Shown in pieces: positions 26,622-35,372 of a DNA stretch of 64,000 nt. Both the position numbers and the translations under genes were made by a program. Each line of letters begins with the position of its first letter. Within the stretch, counting starts at the first letter, position 1. The DNA comes from an uncultured Muribaculaceae bacterium (GTDB lineage: Bacteria; Bacteroidota; Bacteroidia; Bacteroidales; Muribaculaceae), in NCBI GenBank assembly GCA_910576935.1, contig CAJTKG010000003.1:55686-119685 (forward strand), given 5' to 3'. The notes under the pieces are model-generated. The model saw only the letters and a program-made list of their open reading frames with translations. It did no database searches and was not told the DNA's origin.

Positions 26622-29501
26622 ATGTCAAAAGACAATATAAAAAATACTACAATCATAAACACACCCGACATAACTGATGCCATCCATGTAATAGGCGCCA
26701 GAGAAAACAACCTCAAGAATATAAGCGTCGACATTCCCCATGACAAACTGACAGTCATAACGGGGCTGAGTGGCAGCGGAAAATCGTCTCTCGCTTTCGA
26801 CACAATATATGCCGAGGGACAGCGGCGTTATATAGAGACATTCTCATCGTATGCCCGTAATATGCTCGGTTCGCTCGAACGCCCCGATGTTGACCATATC
26901 AGCGGTCTTAGCCCCGTTATAGCCATTGAGCAGAAGACTGTCAACCGCAACCCGCGAAGCACTATCGGCACAACGACTGAAATATACGATTTCCTTCGCC
27001 TGCTCTATGCGCGTATCGGTCGTGCCCGCAGTTATATCAGCGGTCAGGAGATGGTAAAGTATACCGAAGAAAAAATAGTCTCTCTCATATTGGATAAATT
27101 TGGCGGACACAAAGTATATATTCTCGCTCCGCTGATCAAAAACCGCAAAGGTCATTATAAGGAGCTCTTCGAACAATTACGTAAGAAAGGATTTCTTAAT
27201 GTAAGAGTCGATGGCGAACTCAAAGAAATCACCTACGGCATGAAACTCGACCGCTATAAAAACCATAGCATCGAACTTGTGGTAGATCGCCTTAAAGTAT
27301 CAGACAAAGACTTGCAGCGGGTGCGCGATACTGTCGGCGATGCACTTCGCCAAGGAGACAAACAACTCATGGTCTATGATGTCGACCTTGACACCATATC
27401 GCATTACAGCCAGCATCTGATGGATCCGGTATCGGGCATATCATACCGCGAGCCTGCGCCCCATAATTTCTCATTCAATTCTCCACAAGGAGCTTGCCCG
27501 TGTTGTAAAGGACTCGGTCGTGTAAATCTCGTCGATATAGCCAAAATCATTCCTGATGACGGTGTGTCAATACATGATGGTGCCATCGTACCGTTGGGCA
27601 AGCACAAGAATAGTATGATATTCTGGCAGATATCGGCTATCTGTGAGAATTATGGCTGCAATCTGAAGACGCCCGTCAAAGATCTTCCTCCCGAAGCGCT
27701 CAACGATATTCTAAACGGTACGACTGATCGCCTGCAACTAAAAAACGAGACCATGAGCACGCTGAACTATTTCAGCACTTATGAAGGCCTCATCAAATAT
27801 ATCGAAATGCAGCAGGACGACGACGCAACCTCAGCAGCCCAGAAATGGAGCGGACGTTTCTTTACAAAATCGGTCTGTCCCGAATGTCATGGTGACAGGC
27901 TCAACCGCGAGGCCCTGCATTTTTTTATCGGCGATAAGAACATAGCCCAACTGTCACGTCTTGACATAGCGTCGCTCCACGAATGGATCACACATCTGCC
28001 TGACCGTCTTGACAACAAAGACCGTATGATTTCAGCCGAGATCATCAAAGAAATATCGTCACGACTGAAATTTCTTCTTGATGTCGGACTCGATTATCTG
28101 CAACTCAACCGTGACTCGTCGACTCTCTCCGGCGGCGAGAGCCAGCGCATCAGGTTGGCGACACAGCTCGGATCAGAACTCGTCAATGTGCTCTATATAC
28201 TCGACGAGCCAAGTATCGGCCTTCATCAGCGCGACAACCATCGTCTTATAAACTCTCTCAAAAAGTTACGTGACGCTTCAAACTCCATAATCGTCGTCGA
28301 ACATGACAAAGATATCATGCTTGAGGCCGATTATGTAATCGACATTGGCCCCGGCGCAGGAAACAAAGGTGGTGAGGTGGTGTTTGAAGGCACACCTGCC
28401 CAAATGCTCGAAGCCGGCACGCTGACATCAGAATATCTCAAAGGCCGCAAGACCATAACGCCTCGGCTTCCCAGACGCAAAGGTAACGGCAAACAACTGA
28501 TTATTACAGGTTGCAAAGGTAATAATCTGAAGAACGTCGATCTTACCCTCAATCTCGGTACATTAATCTGCGTCGCAGGCGTATCGGGCAGTGGCAAGTC
28601 ATCGCTTATCAACTCGACGCTTCAGCCCATACTGAGCAAAAAATTCTATAGGTCACTACAGGAACCTCTGCCTTATAAAGAGGTTACAGGTATTGACAAT
28701 ATCGACAAGGTTGTTACTGTCGATCAATCGCCGCTGGGACGCACACCGCGTTCAAATCCGGCGACATATACCGGTGTCTTTTCAGACATCAGATCTCTGT
28801 TTGTCAATCTGCCCGAAGCTAAAATCAGAGGTTATCGGCCGGGCCGTTTCTCTTTCAATGTCGCGGGCGGACGTTGTGAGACATGCAGCGGCAACGGATA
28901 TAAGACCATCGAGATGAATTTCCTGCCCGATGTCCTCGTGCCGTGTGAAGTCTGTGGCGGCAAGCGTTACAACCGCGAGACCCTTGAAGTCAGATACAAA
29001 GGTAAGTCTATCGCCGATGTCCTTGATATGACTATCGACAAGGCTGTCGAATTTTTTGCCGGCATACCGACTATTATCAAAAAAATAAAAGTTCTTCAGG
29101 AAATCGGGTTGGGATATATTAAGCTCGGACAACCGTCGTCGACCCTGTCGGGCGGCGAGAATCAACGCGTCAAACTTGCGACCGAACTCGCCAAGAAAGA
29201 CACCGGCCGCACTCTCTTCATACTTGACGAACCGACAACCGGTCTCCACTTCGACGATGTCAACACTTTATTGAATATTCTCAATCGACTTGTCGACAAA
29301 GGCAATACGGTTGTTGTCATCGAGCACAACCTTGATGTTGTCAAATGCAGTGATTATGTCATCGACATGGGCCCCGGTGGTGGCGAACACGGCGGCTATA
29401 TTGTGGCGACAGGCACGCCCGAAGAGATTGCTGCCGGCAATTCACCTACATCATCATATCTCAGAACCGAGCTTGAGTTTATATCCGGCACGGCAAATTG
29501 A
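26622..29501 (+). CDS. uvrA: Excinuclease ABC subunit A
   Basis: A 959-aa DNA damage sensor of nucleotide excision repair, a twin ABC ATPase. First half: Walker A GLSGSGKSS at about 48, zinc module CPCCKGLG...CPECHG, signature LSGGESQRIRLATQLG. Second half: Walker A GVSGSGKSS at about 652, zinc module CETCSGNG...CEVCGGKRY, signature LSGGENQRVKLATELA. The length is normal (about 940-960). The N-terminal 20 residues before the core are a short polar extension. It is the third gene of a plus-strand run with the CHU_C and SLT genes, and is convergent with the next gene. Confidence 0.97.
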   Translation: MSKDNIKNTTIINTPDITDAIHVIGARENNLKNISVDIPHDKLTVITGLSGSGKSSLAFDTIYAEGQRRYIETFSSYARNMLGSLERPDVDHISGLSPVIAIEQKTVNRNPRSTIGTTTEIYDFLRLLYARIGRARSYISGQEMVKYTEEKIVSLILDKFGGHKVYILAPLIKNRKGHYKELFEQLRKKGFLNVRVDGELKEITYGMKLDRYKNHSIELVVDRLKVSDKDLQRVRDTVGDALRQGDKQLMVYDVDLDTISHYSQHLMDPVSGISYREPAPHNFSFNSPQGACPCCKGLGRVNLVDIAKIIPDDGVSIHDGAIVPLGKHKNSMIFWQISAICENYGCNLKTPVKDLPPEALNDILNGTTDRLQLKNETMSTLNYFSTYEGLIKYIEMQQDDDATSAAQKWSGRFFTKSVCPECHGDRLNREALHFFIGDKNIAQLSRLDIASLHEWITHLPDRLDNKDRMISAEIIKEISSRLKFLLDVGLDYLQLNRDSSTLSGGESQRIRLATQLGSELVNVLYILDEPSIGLHQRDNHRLINSLKKLRDASNSIIVVEHDKDIMLEADYVIDIGPGAGNKGGEVVFEGTPAQMLEAGTLTSEYLKGRKTITPRLPRRKGNGKQLIITGCKGNNLKNVDLTLNLGTLICVAGVSGSGKSSLINSTLQPILSKKFYRSLQEPLPYKEVTGIDNIDKVVTVDQSPLGRTPRSNPATYTGVFSDIRSLFVNLPEAKIRGYRPGRFSFNVAGGRCETCSGNGYKTIEMNFLPDVLVPCEVCGGKRYNRETLEVRYKGKSIADVLDMTIDKAVEFFAGIPTIIKKIKVLQEIGLGYIKLGQPSSTLSGGENQRVKLATELAKKDTGRTLFILDEPTTGLHFDDVNTLLNILNRLVDKGNTVVVIEHNLDVVKCSDYVIDMGPGGGEHGGYIVATGTPEEIAAGNSPTSSYLRTELEFISGTAN

Positions 29502-29534
29502 CATCTTATGATGATGTCGGGCTGTCGTGCCGTC

Positions 29535-30431
29535 TTATTTGTCATAGTACATCAACTTATTCTTCGGGTCGAGGATAATAGTCCCGTTTTTGAAAAACGA
29601 GGGGCCTACGCATCCGAGTTCATCGTGTCCGAAATTGAAGTTTTTATTTGTAATTCCTATTGAGAATCCAGTATTTGTTTTATCTCCAATTTTACAATAT
29701 CCCGCATATATTCCTTGCCCGACAATATTACCGGCTTTATCTCTTGCCGCCTGAATCTTGAATTTATTCTTTTTCAAGACCGGGAGCATTTTATTCCTGA
29801 AAAAGAAAACACTTGATCCATTGCCGAGGTCAAAAGCGAAATTGCCCGATATAGCCATATTATTTCCCGATGCGTCGGATACCTCCATCGTTGACGCAAA
29901 AACAGGCATAGGATTATTATTGACAAGCATGTAGGTGCGCATCTTTTCCAAGTTGACATCTTCGCGCCTTATATAGTCAAGTATATTTTTCTTAAAATCA
30001 AAACGTATCAGACATGCTGTTGTATCTGTTTTGTTTTTAAGCAGGTTTACAGGTATCGTAACTTTGTCGTCGTATGGGTCGACTACAAGAATAAAACCTT
30101 CATAAGTTAAATCGCCAACAGGGACCTTGCCTTTAAGTCTCTTGACAATGCGGTGCTTATTTCGGTCTGAATACAACCAATCTACCTTGTCAAGCCTAAT
30201 CTCTTCAAGCGGTAAAGAAGCAAGAATCTTATCGTACATTTCAACGCTTAAAGTCATGCCGGGATAACCGGTTTCAACAAACACAGGCGTATTGGCATTG
30301 CCGTTGATGGTGGCATCGGTAAAATAATGTCCGTTCTTTTTAATCAACTTAAATTCCGTCTGGCAATATGCAGTCGGCACAAAGTAAATTAAGCCTATAA
30401 TAGCAAGTATTATTCCTGATAGTCGATTCAT
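29535..30431 (-). CDS. Secreted aspartyl-protease-like protein, probably inactive
   Basis: A 298-aa protein with a signal peptide (cut near residue 24). The rest looks like the two-lobed pepsin/retropepsin fold. Lobe 1 has VFVETGYPGMTL where an active enzyme would have V-D-T-G, so Glu53 replaces Asp. Lobe 2 has FDLGNGSSVFF (Asp201, DLG in place of DTG). The end CVGPSFFKNGTIILDPKNKL is the pattern that normally follows lobe 2 (G-x-x-F-L...I-D...K-x-L). I infer a degenerate protease or a binding protein; a search against aspartyl protease profiles would decide. It lies 16 bp after a TonB-C protein gene on the same strand. Confidence 0.55.
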   Translation of the reverse strand: MNRLSGIILAIIGLIYFVPTAYCQTEFKLIKKNGHYFTDATINGNANTPVFVETGYPGMTLSVEMYDKILASLPLEEIRLDKVDWLYSDRNKHRIVKRLKGKVPVGDLTYEGFILVVDPYDDKVTIPVNLLKNKTDTTACLIRFDFKKNILDYIRREDVNLEKMRTYMLVNNNPMPVFASTMEVSDASGNNMAISGNFAFDLGNGSSVFFFRNKMLPVLKKNKFKIQAARDKAGNIVGQGIYAGYCKIGDKTNTGFSIGITNKNFNFGHDELGCVGPSFFKNGTIILDPKNKLMYYDK

Positions 30432-30447
30432 GGCGGGAAAAAGTCAG

Positions 30448-31089
30448 TTAGTCGGTCTCGTTACCCCTTATAAACACCGCTCCCGGCTCTTTGAAAGTAA
30501 TAGGCAAATTATAACGAAAGCGATGTTTTTTCGGAGTAGAGTATTTTACCCTGAATTTAGGCAAAGCGTTTACCAGCCTTAAAGCCTCGGCATTGACCGC
30601 GTCGTTTTTGCTCGGTCGTCTAATGATTCTCGGCTCGGTGATTGAGCCGTCGGGGTTAACGTAAAATTGAACAACAACCCTCTCCATACCCGTAAATCCT
30701 TCGGGAATCCGGATATTGGCATCCAGCCATTCTTTGAGTTTGCCGTTGCCGCCGGGGAATTCACAACGGGCATCAAGGTTTATAAAGCATTTTTTGCTCT
30801 CTGATTTTAATTGTTGGAGATATTCGGGCGATACGGTACAGAATACGGCACGATTACCATATTCGTCATTTTTAACTTCTATCTTTTGGATGGAATCGGC
30901 CGGAATTATAGTTTCATAAGGTAGGGCAATCCACTCGTTATTGAAGTAGAAAAATACTGTTTCGGCGTCTTCTTCGGTTAGAGGGAACTGAATCTCCCTG
31001 ACAGTGCTGTCGGTCATACAACAGTTTTGTGCAAAGGCCAAGCTCGACTGAACGAGAAGAAAATAAACAATTATAACAAGACTGCGCAT
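30448..31089 (-). CDS. Secreted protein with TonB C-terminal domain
   Basis: A 213-aa protein with a signal peptide (MRSLVIIVYFLLVQSSLAFA). Residues about 110-205 match the TonB/TolA C-terminal domain: FPGGNGKLKEWLDANIRIPE, RVVVQFYVNPDGSITEPRI, a conserved NAEALRLVNALPKF helix, and YNLPITFKEP. The usual N-terminal anchor with proline-rich linker is absent, so it is unlikely to energise an outer-membrane receptor by itself. A TAATTTTG -7 box (minus, 31123-31116) sits about 30 bp upstream. It forms a two-gene unit with the aspartyl-protease-like gene. Confidence 0.75.
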   Translation of the reverse strand: MRSLVIIVYFLLVQSSLAFAQNCCMTDSTVREIQFPLTEEDAETVFFYFNNEWIALPYETIIPADSIQKIEVKNDEYGNRAVFCTVSPEYLQQLKSESKKCFINLDARCEFPGGNGKLKEWLDANIRIPEGFTGMERVVVQFYVNPDGSITEPRIIRRPSKNDAVNAEALRLVNALPKFRVKYSTPKKHRFRYNLPITFKEPGAVFIRGNETD

Positions 31090-31248
31090 ACCTCTTTATT
31101 AATTGATTACCGTCACAAAATTAATAATAATCTGCGATAAAAATGAAATGATTTAAGTTTTTAATTATAACCTCAAAACAGTATTGAAAAATCTATCCCT
31201 AAAGTATGAAATTAGTCTTCGTTTGGTCTAAAATTATCATCTATAGTA

Positions 31249-31303
31249 AAACACAGCATCTGCATCTCCCGATATAACAATGGGAGATGCAGATGCTGTG
31301 TTT
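31249..31303. terminator. Long perfect hairpin between DUF3127 gene and TonB-C gene
   Basis: Arms of 22 bp (31249-31270 and 31282-31303) pair without mismatch around an 11-nt loop; the arms read ACACAGCATCTGCATCTCCC and its inverse. It begins 15 bp after the DUF3127 stop codon, and on the minus strand the 3' side ends GTGTTTTAC, so a terminator for that gene is most likely. The stem is longer than most terminators in this window. Confidence 0.7.
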
Positions 31304-31318
31304 CGTCAGACATTTTAT

Positions 31319-31702
31319 TTAGAAAGGAAGATCGTCTGATGCGCCTGTGCTTGTGATGTCAGGAGGGGGAGGCACTGTGCCCACGGTATTGTTGCTGATT
31401 GTTGTCGCGCCGACATTCTGCTGGGGCATCTGCTGATCGGCTGCCTCGGCTTTCCAACCGCGGATACTTGTAAACCAGCGGCCGTTGTATTCGCGGCTCT
31501 CTATATCAAAACTGAGTTTGATTGTCTGGCCTACGTTCAAAGGGAATTGGTCGGCCTTATCACCAAAAAAGTCGAAATGCACTTTTTTGGGGTATGTGTC
31601 GAGAGTTTCGAGAACGTATTCTTTCTTTTTCCAGCTGTTGCCCGCTTTTGAGACACCGCTCTGCTCGGGAAGCGCCAGAATAATCTTGCCTGTTATTTCC
31701 AT
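31319..31702 (-). CDS. DUF3127 protein with SSB-like acidic C-terminal tip
   Basis: A 127-aa soluble protein. The first 85 residues (MEITGKIILAL...GRWFTSIRGWKAE) are beta-rich and match DUF3127, which I believe has an OB-like fold. A flexible segment rich in N, Q, T and P follows, and the protein ends SDDLPF. Bacterial single-stranded DNA-binding protein ends in an almost identical acidic tip (DDDIPF) that recruits repair enzymes. The sequence therefore suggests a DNA-maintenance protein that docks on the same partners, but no binding data are known to me. It has its own promoter and its own hairpin terminator. Confidence 0.75.
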   Translation of the reverse strand: MEITGKIILALPEQSGVSKAGNSWKKKEYVLETLDTYPKKVHFDFFGDKADQFPLNVGQTIKLSFDIESREYNGRWFTSIRGWKAEAADQQMPQQNVGATTISNNTVGTVPPPPDITSTGASDDLPF

Positions 31703-31728
31703 ATGCTGTTAATTATATTATTTTCTAC

Positions 31729-31761
31729 AAAGATAATGAATAAAACTCGGATGAATCCAAA
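31729..31761 (-). promoter_or_regulatory. Promoter of the DUF3127 gene
   Basis: On the minus strand TTTG (31761-31758), 21 bp, TATCTTTG (31736-31729), placed just downstream of ddl. Leader about 20 nt. Confidence 0.7.
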
Positions 31762-31773
31762 AGACCGGAAAAT

Positions 31774-32952
31774 TTATTTCACGCCTTTGGCACCTTTCAC
31801 GCCGCCACCCATCGAGAAGATGTTTTGGTCATATGACACGGTTTTGGTCGACTCGTCGCGTTTGCGCTTGAGTGCGAGGCTAACAAGACGCTCCATGAGT
31901 TTGTCAAACTTGATGCCGCTTGCTTCCCATAGATAGAACGAGAGCGAGCCGGGTATGGTGTTTATTTCGTTGACATATATATTGCGGTTGTCGCGGTCGA
32001 TAATCATGTCGACGCGGCTGACACCATGACATGAGAGCACGGCGAATGTTTTGCCGGCAAGTTCCTTGATACGGGCAGTCTCGTCTGCAGGCAGATCGGC
32101 GGGAATGCGTTTCTGTGCCGACTGCATGCCGGTCTTGCCTTTCGATCCACCCATATATTTGTCGGTATACGACAGTATTTCGCCGCTCTTGATAGGTTCT
32201 TCAAGAACAGAAGTCTGATAGTCGTCGCAGTCGCCGAGTACCGAGCAATTGATTTCCTGAAGATTGTCGACCATATGCTCGACAATGATACGCGACGAAT
32301 ATTGTTCGGCAGTGTTGATCTTGTCGATCAGGTCTTCACGGTCGTGTGCGCGGCCGATGCCTACACTCGAGCCGAGGTTGGCCGGCTTGACGATGACGGG
32401 ATAACCGAGTTTTTTCTCGATGTCGGCTATAAGTTCATCACGCTTTTCAAACCATTGACGATCGGTAAACCAAAGATAGTCGACTACGGGAATTCCGGAT
32501 GCCTGAAGTATCATTTTCATCGTGATCTTATCCATGCCATTGGCTGATGCCAAAGTAGAACATCCTGCATAAGGGATACCTATTGTCTCAAGAACACCTT
32601 CAAAGATGCCGTCCTCGCCGTTAGAGCCGTGTAACACCGGTATCACGACATCAAACTTAGTGACGATATCGCTGCCGAACATCGGCTTTTTGGCTTTATA
32701 GAGGTTATAATCACCATAAATCGGTTTCATATAGACTTCCTGACACTTTGCGAGCATTGAGGTTATATCTCTGTAGTTGCTTATTTCGAGTAAAGAGTCG
32801 CCGGTATACCATTTACCCTGTTTGGTAATATAGACAGGTACGACGTCAAACTTGTCTTTATCTATCGCATTGATTGCCTGGTTGGCAGAAATGACTGAAA
32901 TTTCATGTTCGGTCGAGCGACCGCCAAAAAACACACCTATGGTTGTTTTCAT
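31774..32952 (-). CDS. ddl: D-alanine--D-alanine ligase
   Basis: A 392-aa ATP-grasp enzyme that makes D-Ala-D-Ala for peptidoglycan. The N-terminus GVFFGGRSTEHEIS is the family start; residues about 185-197 carry YPVIVKPANLGSSVG, and the metal site NEINTIPG is near residue 343. Length is slightly greater than the usual 310-370 because of an N-domain insertion and a basic, glycine-rich C-terminal tail. It follows a membrane-linked MurF-like ligase by 31 bp, so both enzymes that join D-Ala-D-Ala to the stem peptide would come from one transcript. No VanX/VanH-like partner is present, and no feature suggests D-Ala-D-Lac specificity. Confidence 0.92.
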   Translation of the reverse strand: MKTTIGVFFGGRSTEHEISVISANQAINAIDKDKFDVVPVYITKQGKWYTGDSLLEISNYRDITSMLAKCQEVYMKPIYGDYNLYKAKKPMFGSDIVTKFDVVIPVLHGSNGEDGIFEGVLETIGIPYAGCSTLASANGMDKITMKMILQASGIPVVDYLWFTDRQWFEKRDELIADIEKKLGYPVIVKPANLGSSVGIGRAHDREDLIDKINTAEQYSSRIIVEHMVDNLQEINCSVLGDCDDYQTSVLEEPIKSGEILSYTDKYMGGSKGKTGMQSAQKRIPADLPADETARIKELAGKTFAVLSCHGVSRVDMIIDRDNRNIYVNEINTIPGSLSFYLWEASGIKFDKLMERLVSLALKRKRDESTKTVSYDQNIFSMGGGVKGAKGVK

Positions 32953-32983
32953 TTTTTATTGTTGTATATAAATGATGTAATGC

Positions 32984-34576
32984 TTATTTAAATGTATCGG
33001 GAAGGTCGTTTTCATACAGGACGGTATCACCCGATGTGACTATTGTTGCCAGTAGCTGCTGTGCAGCCGCAAAAGAATCGACGATGTGGTATTTTGATTC
33101 ATCCATATCGCCCTCTTTCAGGCCGTCGACAATCGCGTCGCGGTTATATTGCCCGACGATAATCGCGACGTCGGCGCTTGATGCTATTTTCACACCGAAT
33201 TCTCTGTTAAGTTCATATGTGCGGTTACCCAGTTCTATCATGCCGGGAGTGATGATTATGCGTTTGCCGCCTGTCATGCCCGACAGGACGTCGAGCGCCA
33301 TGCCCGAACCGACAGGATTGCTGTTGAAAGCGTCGTCAATAATGACGATTCCCCCCGGCGTACGTTTGAGATTGAGACGATGCTCGACTTGTTCGATACG
33401 TTCAACGGCATATTTGATTTTACGGTCGGGCACGCCGAGCGCACGGGCTACGGCAACAGCCGCCATAAGATTCGATATATTACATTCGCCGACAAGAGTC
33501 GTATGCAGTTTCAGATCGTCTTTGCCGGCCGATACGATAACAAAATCGGTGCCGTTTGCCGAATATGTGACATTTTTTACAGTGTATGCTGCATTGTCCG
33601 TGTCATTGACAGCATAACGTATGCAATCGACATTGCTGACTTTGCGGCCGGCTATCATCTTGAAATCATCATTGACGACCGCAAGACCGTCTGAGGGAAG
33701 TGAGTCGACAAGTTCAAATTTGGTGTCTCTGACGTTCTCTATTGTCTTGAACGATTCAAGATGCTGCGGACCGACTGCGGTAACTATGCCCATCGTAGGA
33801 TGCACGAGGTCGCAGATCTCTTTGATGTCGCCTTTCTGTTTGGCTCCCATCTCGACAATAAAGACCTCGTTATAAGGCTTGAGATGCTCTCTCACGGTGC
33901 GTATCACACCAAGCGTCGTGTTAAAGCTTCCCGGTGTCATCAATGTATCGAAATGCTCGGACAATATACGGTGAAGATAGTGTTTTGTGCTTGTCTTGCC
34001 ATAGCTACCGGTGATGCCTACAATTCTAAGCCCGGGCATTGATTTGAGCATTTCAGATGCCTCATTGTAATAGCGGCGGTTTATCAAATTCTCCACCGGC
34101 TTAAGGATATAATTCGAGAGCATGACAATCGTGTGCGACAGACAATACAACACCGTCATAGCCAGGCCTGCATATAGGAGAGATGCATCGAGTGTCTTTG
34201 CCGGAGCGGTCAATGCCGCGATAATAGTCAGCAGCAACGAAACGACCATGGCAGTTATGATTATTCTGACCGCGCGTCTGGTCATCACCAATGGCTTTTT
34301 ATATTTTGCCGTAGCGAGTTTATATGTGTTCCAGATCGCAAATAGCCCGATCAAAGATAAGATTATCCGGCCTCCGGCGACGTTGGCGAGAGCCATGAAG
34401 AAGAGCACAAGCGCTGTCAACCGTGGAAATGATGTTGTGTCGCCCGATGTCTTGATCCACCGCATATAGCGGTCATTTCGATATGAATTTTGCTGAAGCA
34501 TCATCAAATCGCGTCTGAGTTCATAGAAGAGACTCACGGCGATGACGATATCTAATAATATAATGTAGATATACAT
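32984..34576 (-). CDS. Membrane-anchored MurF-like Mur ligase
   Basis: A 530-aa protein. The first 160 residues contain about five hydrophobic helices (near 3-18, 53-68, 70-90, 104-123, 131-155) where MurF normally has its soluble UDP-binding domain. The rest is a Mur ligase: P-loop GITGSYGKTST at about 187-197, the EMGAKQKGDI metal/lysine region, GPQHLESF, and a C-terminal domain with IIDDAFNSNP. This last motif is MurF-like (D-A-Y-N-A-N-P in E. coli). It probably adds D-Ala-D-Ala, or a related group, to a membrane-bound or otherwise unusual substrate; that is inference. Co-transcribed with ddl and a small hydrolase. Confidence 0.8.
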   Translation of the reverse strand: MYIYIILLDIVIAVSLFYELRRDLMMLQQNSYRNDRYMRWIKTSGDTTSFPRLTALVLFFMALANVAGGRIILSLIGLFAIWNTYKLATAKYKKPLVMTRRAVRIIITAMVVSLLLTIIAALTAPAKTLDASLLYAGLAMTVLYCLSHTIVMLSNYILKPVENLINRRYYNEASEMLKSMPGLRIVGITGSYGKTSTKHYLHRILSEHFDTLMTPGSFNTTLGVIRTVREHLKPYNEVFIVEMGAKQKGDIKEICDLVHPTMGIVTAVGPQHLESFKTIENVRDTKFELVDSLPSDGLAVVNDDFKMIAGRKVSNVDCIRYAVNDTDNAAYTVKNVTYSANGTDFVIVSAGKDDLKLHTTLVGECNISNLMAAVAVARALGVPDRKIKYAVERIEQVEHRLNLKRTPGGIVIIDDAFNSNPVGSGMALDVLSGMTGGKRIIITPGMIELGNRTYELNREFGVKIASSADVAIIVGQYNRDAIVDGLKEGDMDESKYHIVDSFAAAQQLLATIVTSGDTVLYENDLPDTFK

Positions 34577-34579
34577 GAT

Positions 34580-35347
34580 TTATGCACCGGTGGTTAAGAA
34601 GCTTCGCAGCACGGCGGCAAAGCGATATGGGTTATCGAGAAAACTGTAGTGGCCGCAGCCGGGAAAAGAAACGAGTCCCGAATCAGGGACGAGGCGGTTT
34701 ATCTTTTTTGCCATCTCCAATGGAGTCGCCGTGTCATTCTCACCCCATATCAGTAGCGTCGAAGCTTTGATTTGGGGGAGCACAGGCGTCAGATCCTCGT
34801 TGACGACCTTGCTTAGAACAGCTTTCATCATCGGACTGGCCGAAGCGTAATCACTTGAACCGCGCGACGAACGCATAGCCTCAATATACTTGTGGGCTCT
34901 TTCTTTTCCCATAAATAAATTGATGGCCGTCTTGGCCGCCTTGAATGAATAGATTTTGACGTAATACGACAATTTCCTTTTGGGTTTGATGCCGGCAGCG
35001 TCGACAAGTATCAGCTTGTCGACGTCATTACGCGATGAATATAATATCGATATTCGTCCTCCGAATGAATGGCCGAGCATTACAGGCTTCCTGAGTGTAA
35101 GTTTTTTGACAAAAGCTTCAATCAATGAGGTGTAATCATCGACACCCCAAATCGTTGGTGGTTCTGAAGATCCGCCAAACCCCGGAAGATCTATATTATA
35201 TACGGTATGAGATTCGGCAGCTACGACAGCAACCGATGCGAGGGTCGACGAGTTGCAGCCCCAGCCATGCAACAGTATGATAGGACTGCCACTGCCGCTG
35301 ACTTCATATCTGAGCGTTATACCGTTTATTTCTATGAATTGTTCCAT
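34580..35347 (-). CDS. Alpha/beta hydrolase
   Basis: A 255-aa cytosolic alpha/beta-hydrolase fold protein. It has the oxyanion strand LLHGWG, the nucleophile elbow GHSFGG (Ser94) and a C-terminal catalytic histidine in GCGHYSFLDNP, with an acid in WGENDTATP. The ATG at 35347 is preferred over the longer one at 35413 because the latter would overlap the end of lptB by 41 bp and adds a non-conserved N-terminus. Substrate unknown; the place between lptB and a Mur ligase suggests an envelope-related esterase or amidase, but this is only context. Three bp separate it from the next gene. Confidence 0.82.
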   Translation of the reverse strand: MEQFIEINGITLRYEVSGSGSPIILLHGWGCNSSTLASVAVVAAESHTVYNIDLPGFGGSSEPPTIWGVDDYTSLIEAFVKKLTLRKPVMLGHSFGGRISILYSSRNDVDKLILVDAAGIKPKRKLSYYVKIYSFKAAKTAINLFMGKERAHKYIEAMRSSRGSSDYASASPMMKAVLSKVVNEDLTPVLPQIKASTLLIWGENDTATPLEMAKKINRLVPDSGLVSFPGCGHYSFLDNPYRFAAVLRSFLTTGA

Positions 35348-35372
35348 TTTGCATTTAGACTCTGTGCCGTTG

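Noticed and set aside
31774..34576. Vancomycin-resistance-type ligase cluster
   Set aside because: No VanH or VanX homologue and no regulator pair are present, and the ligase looks like an ordinary Ddl.
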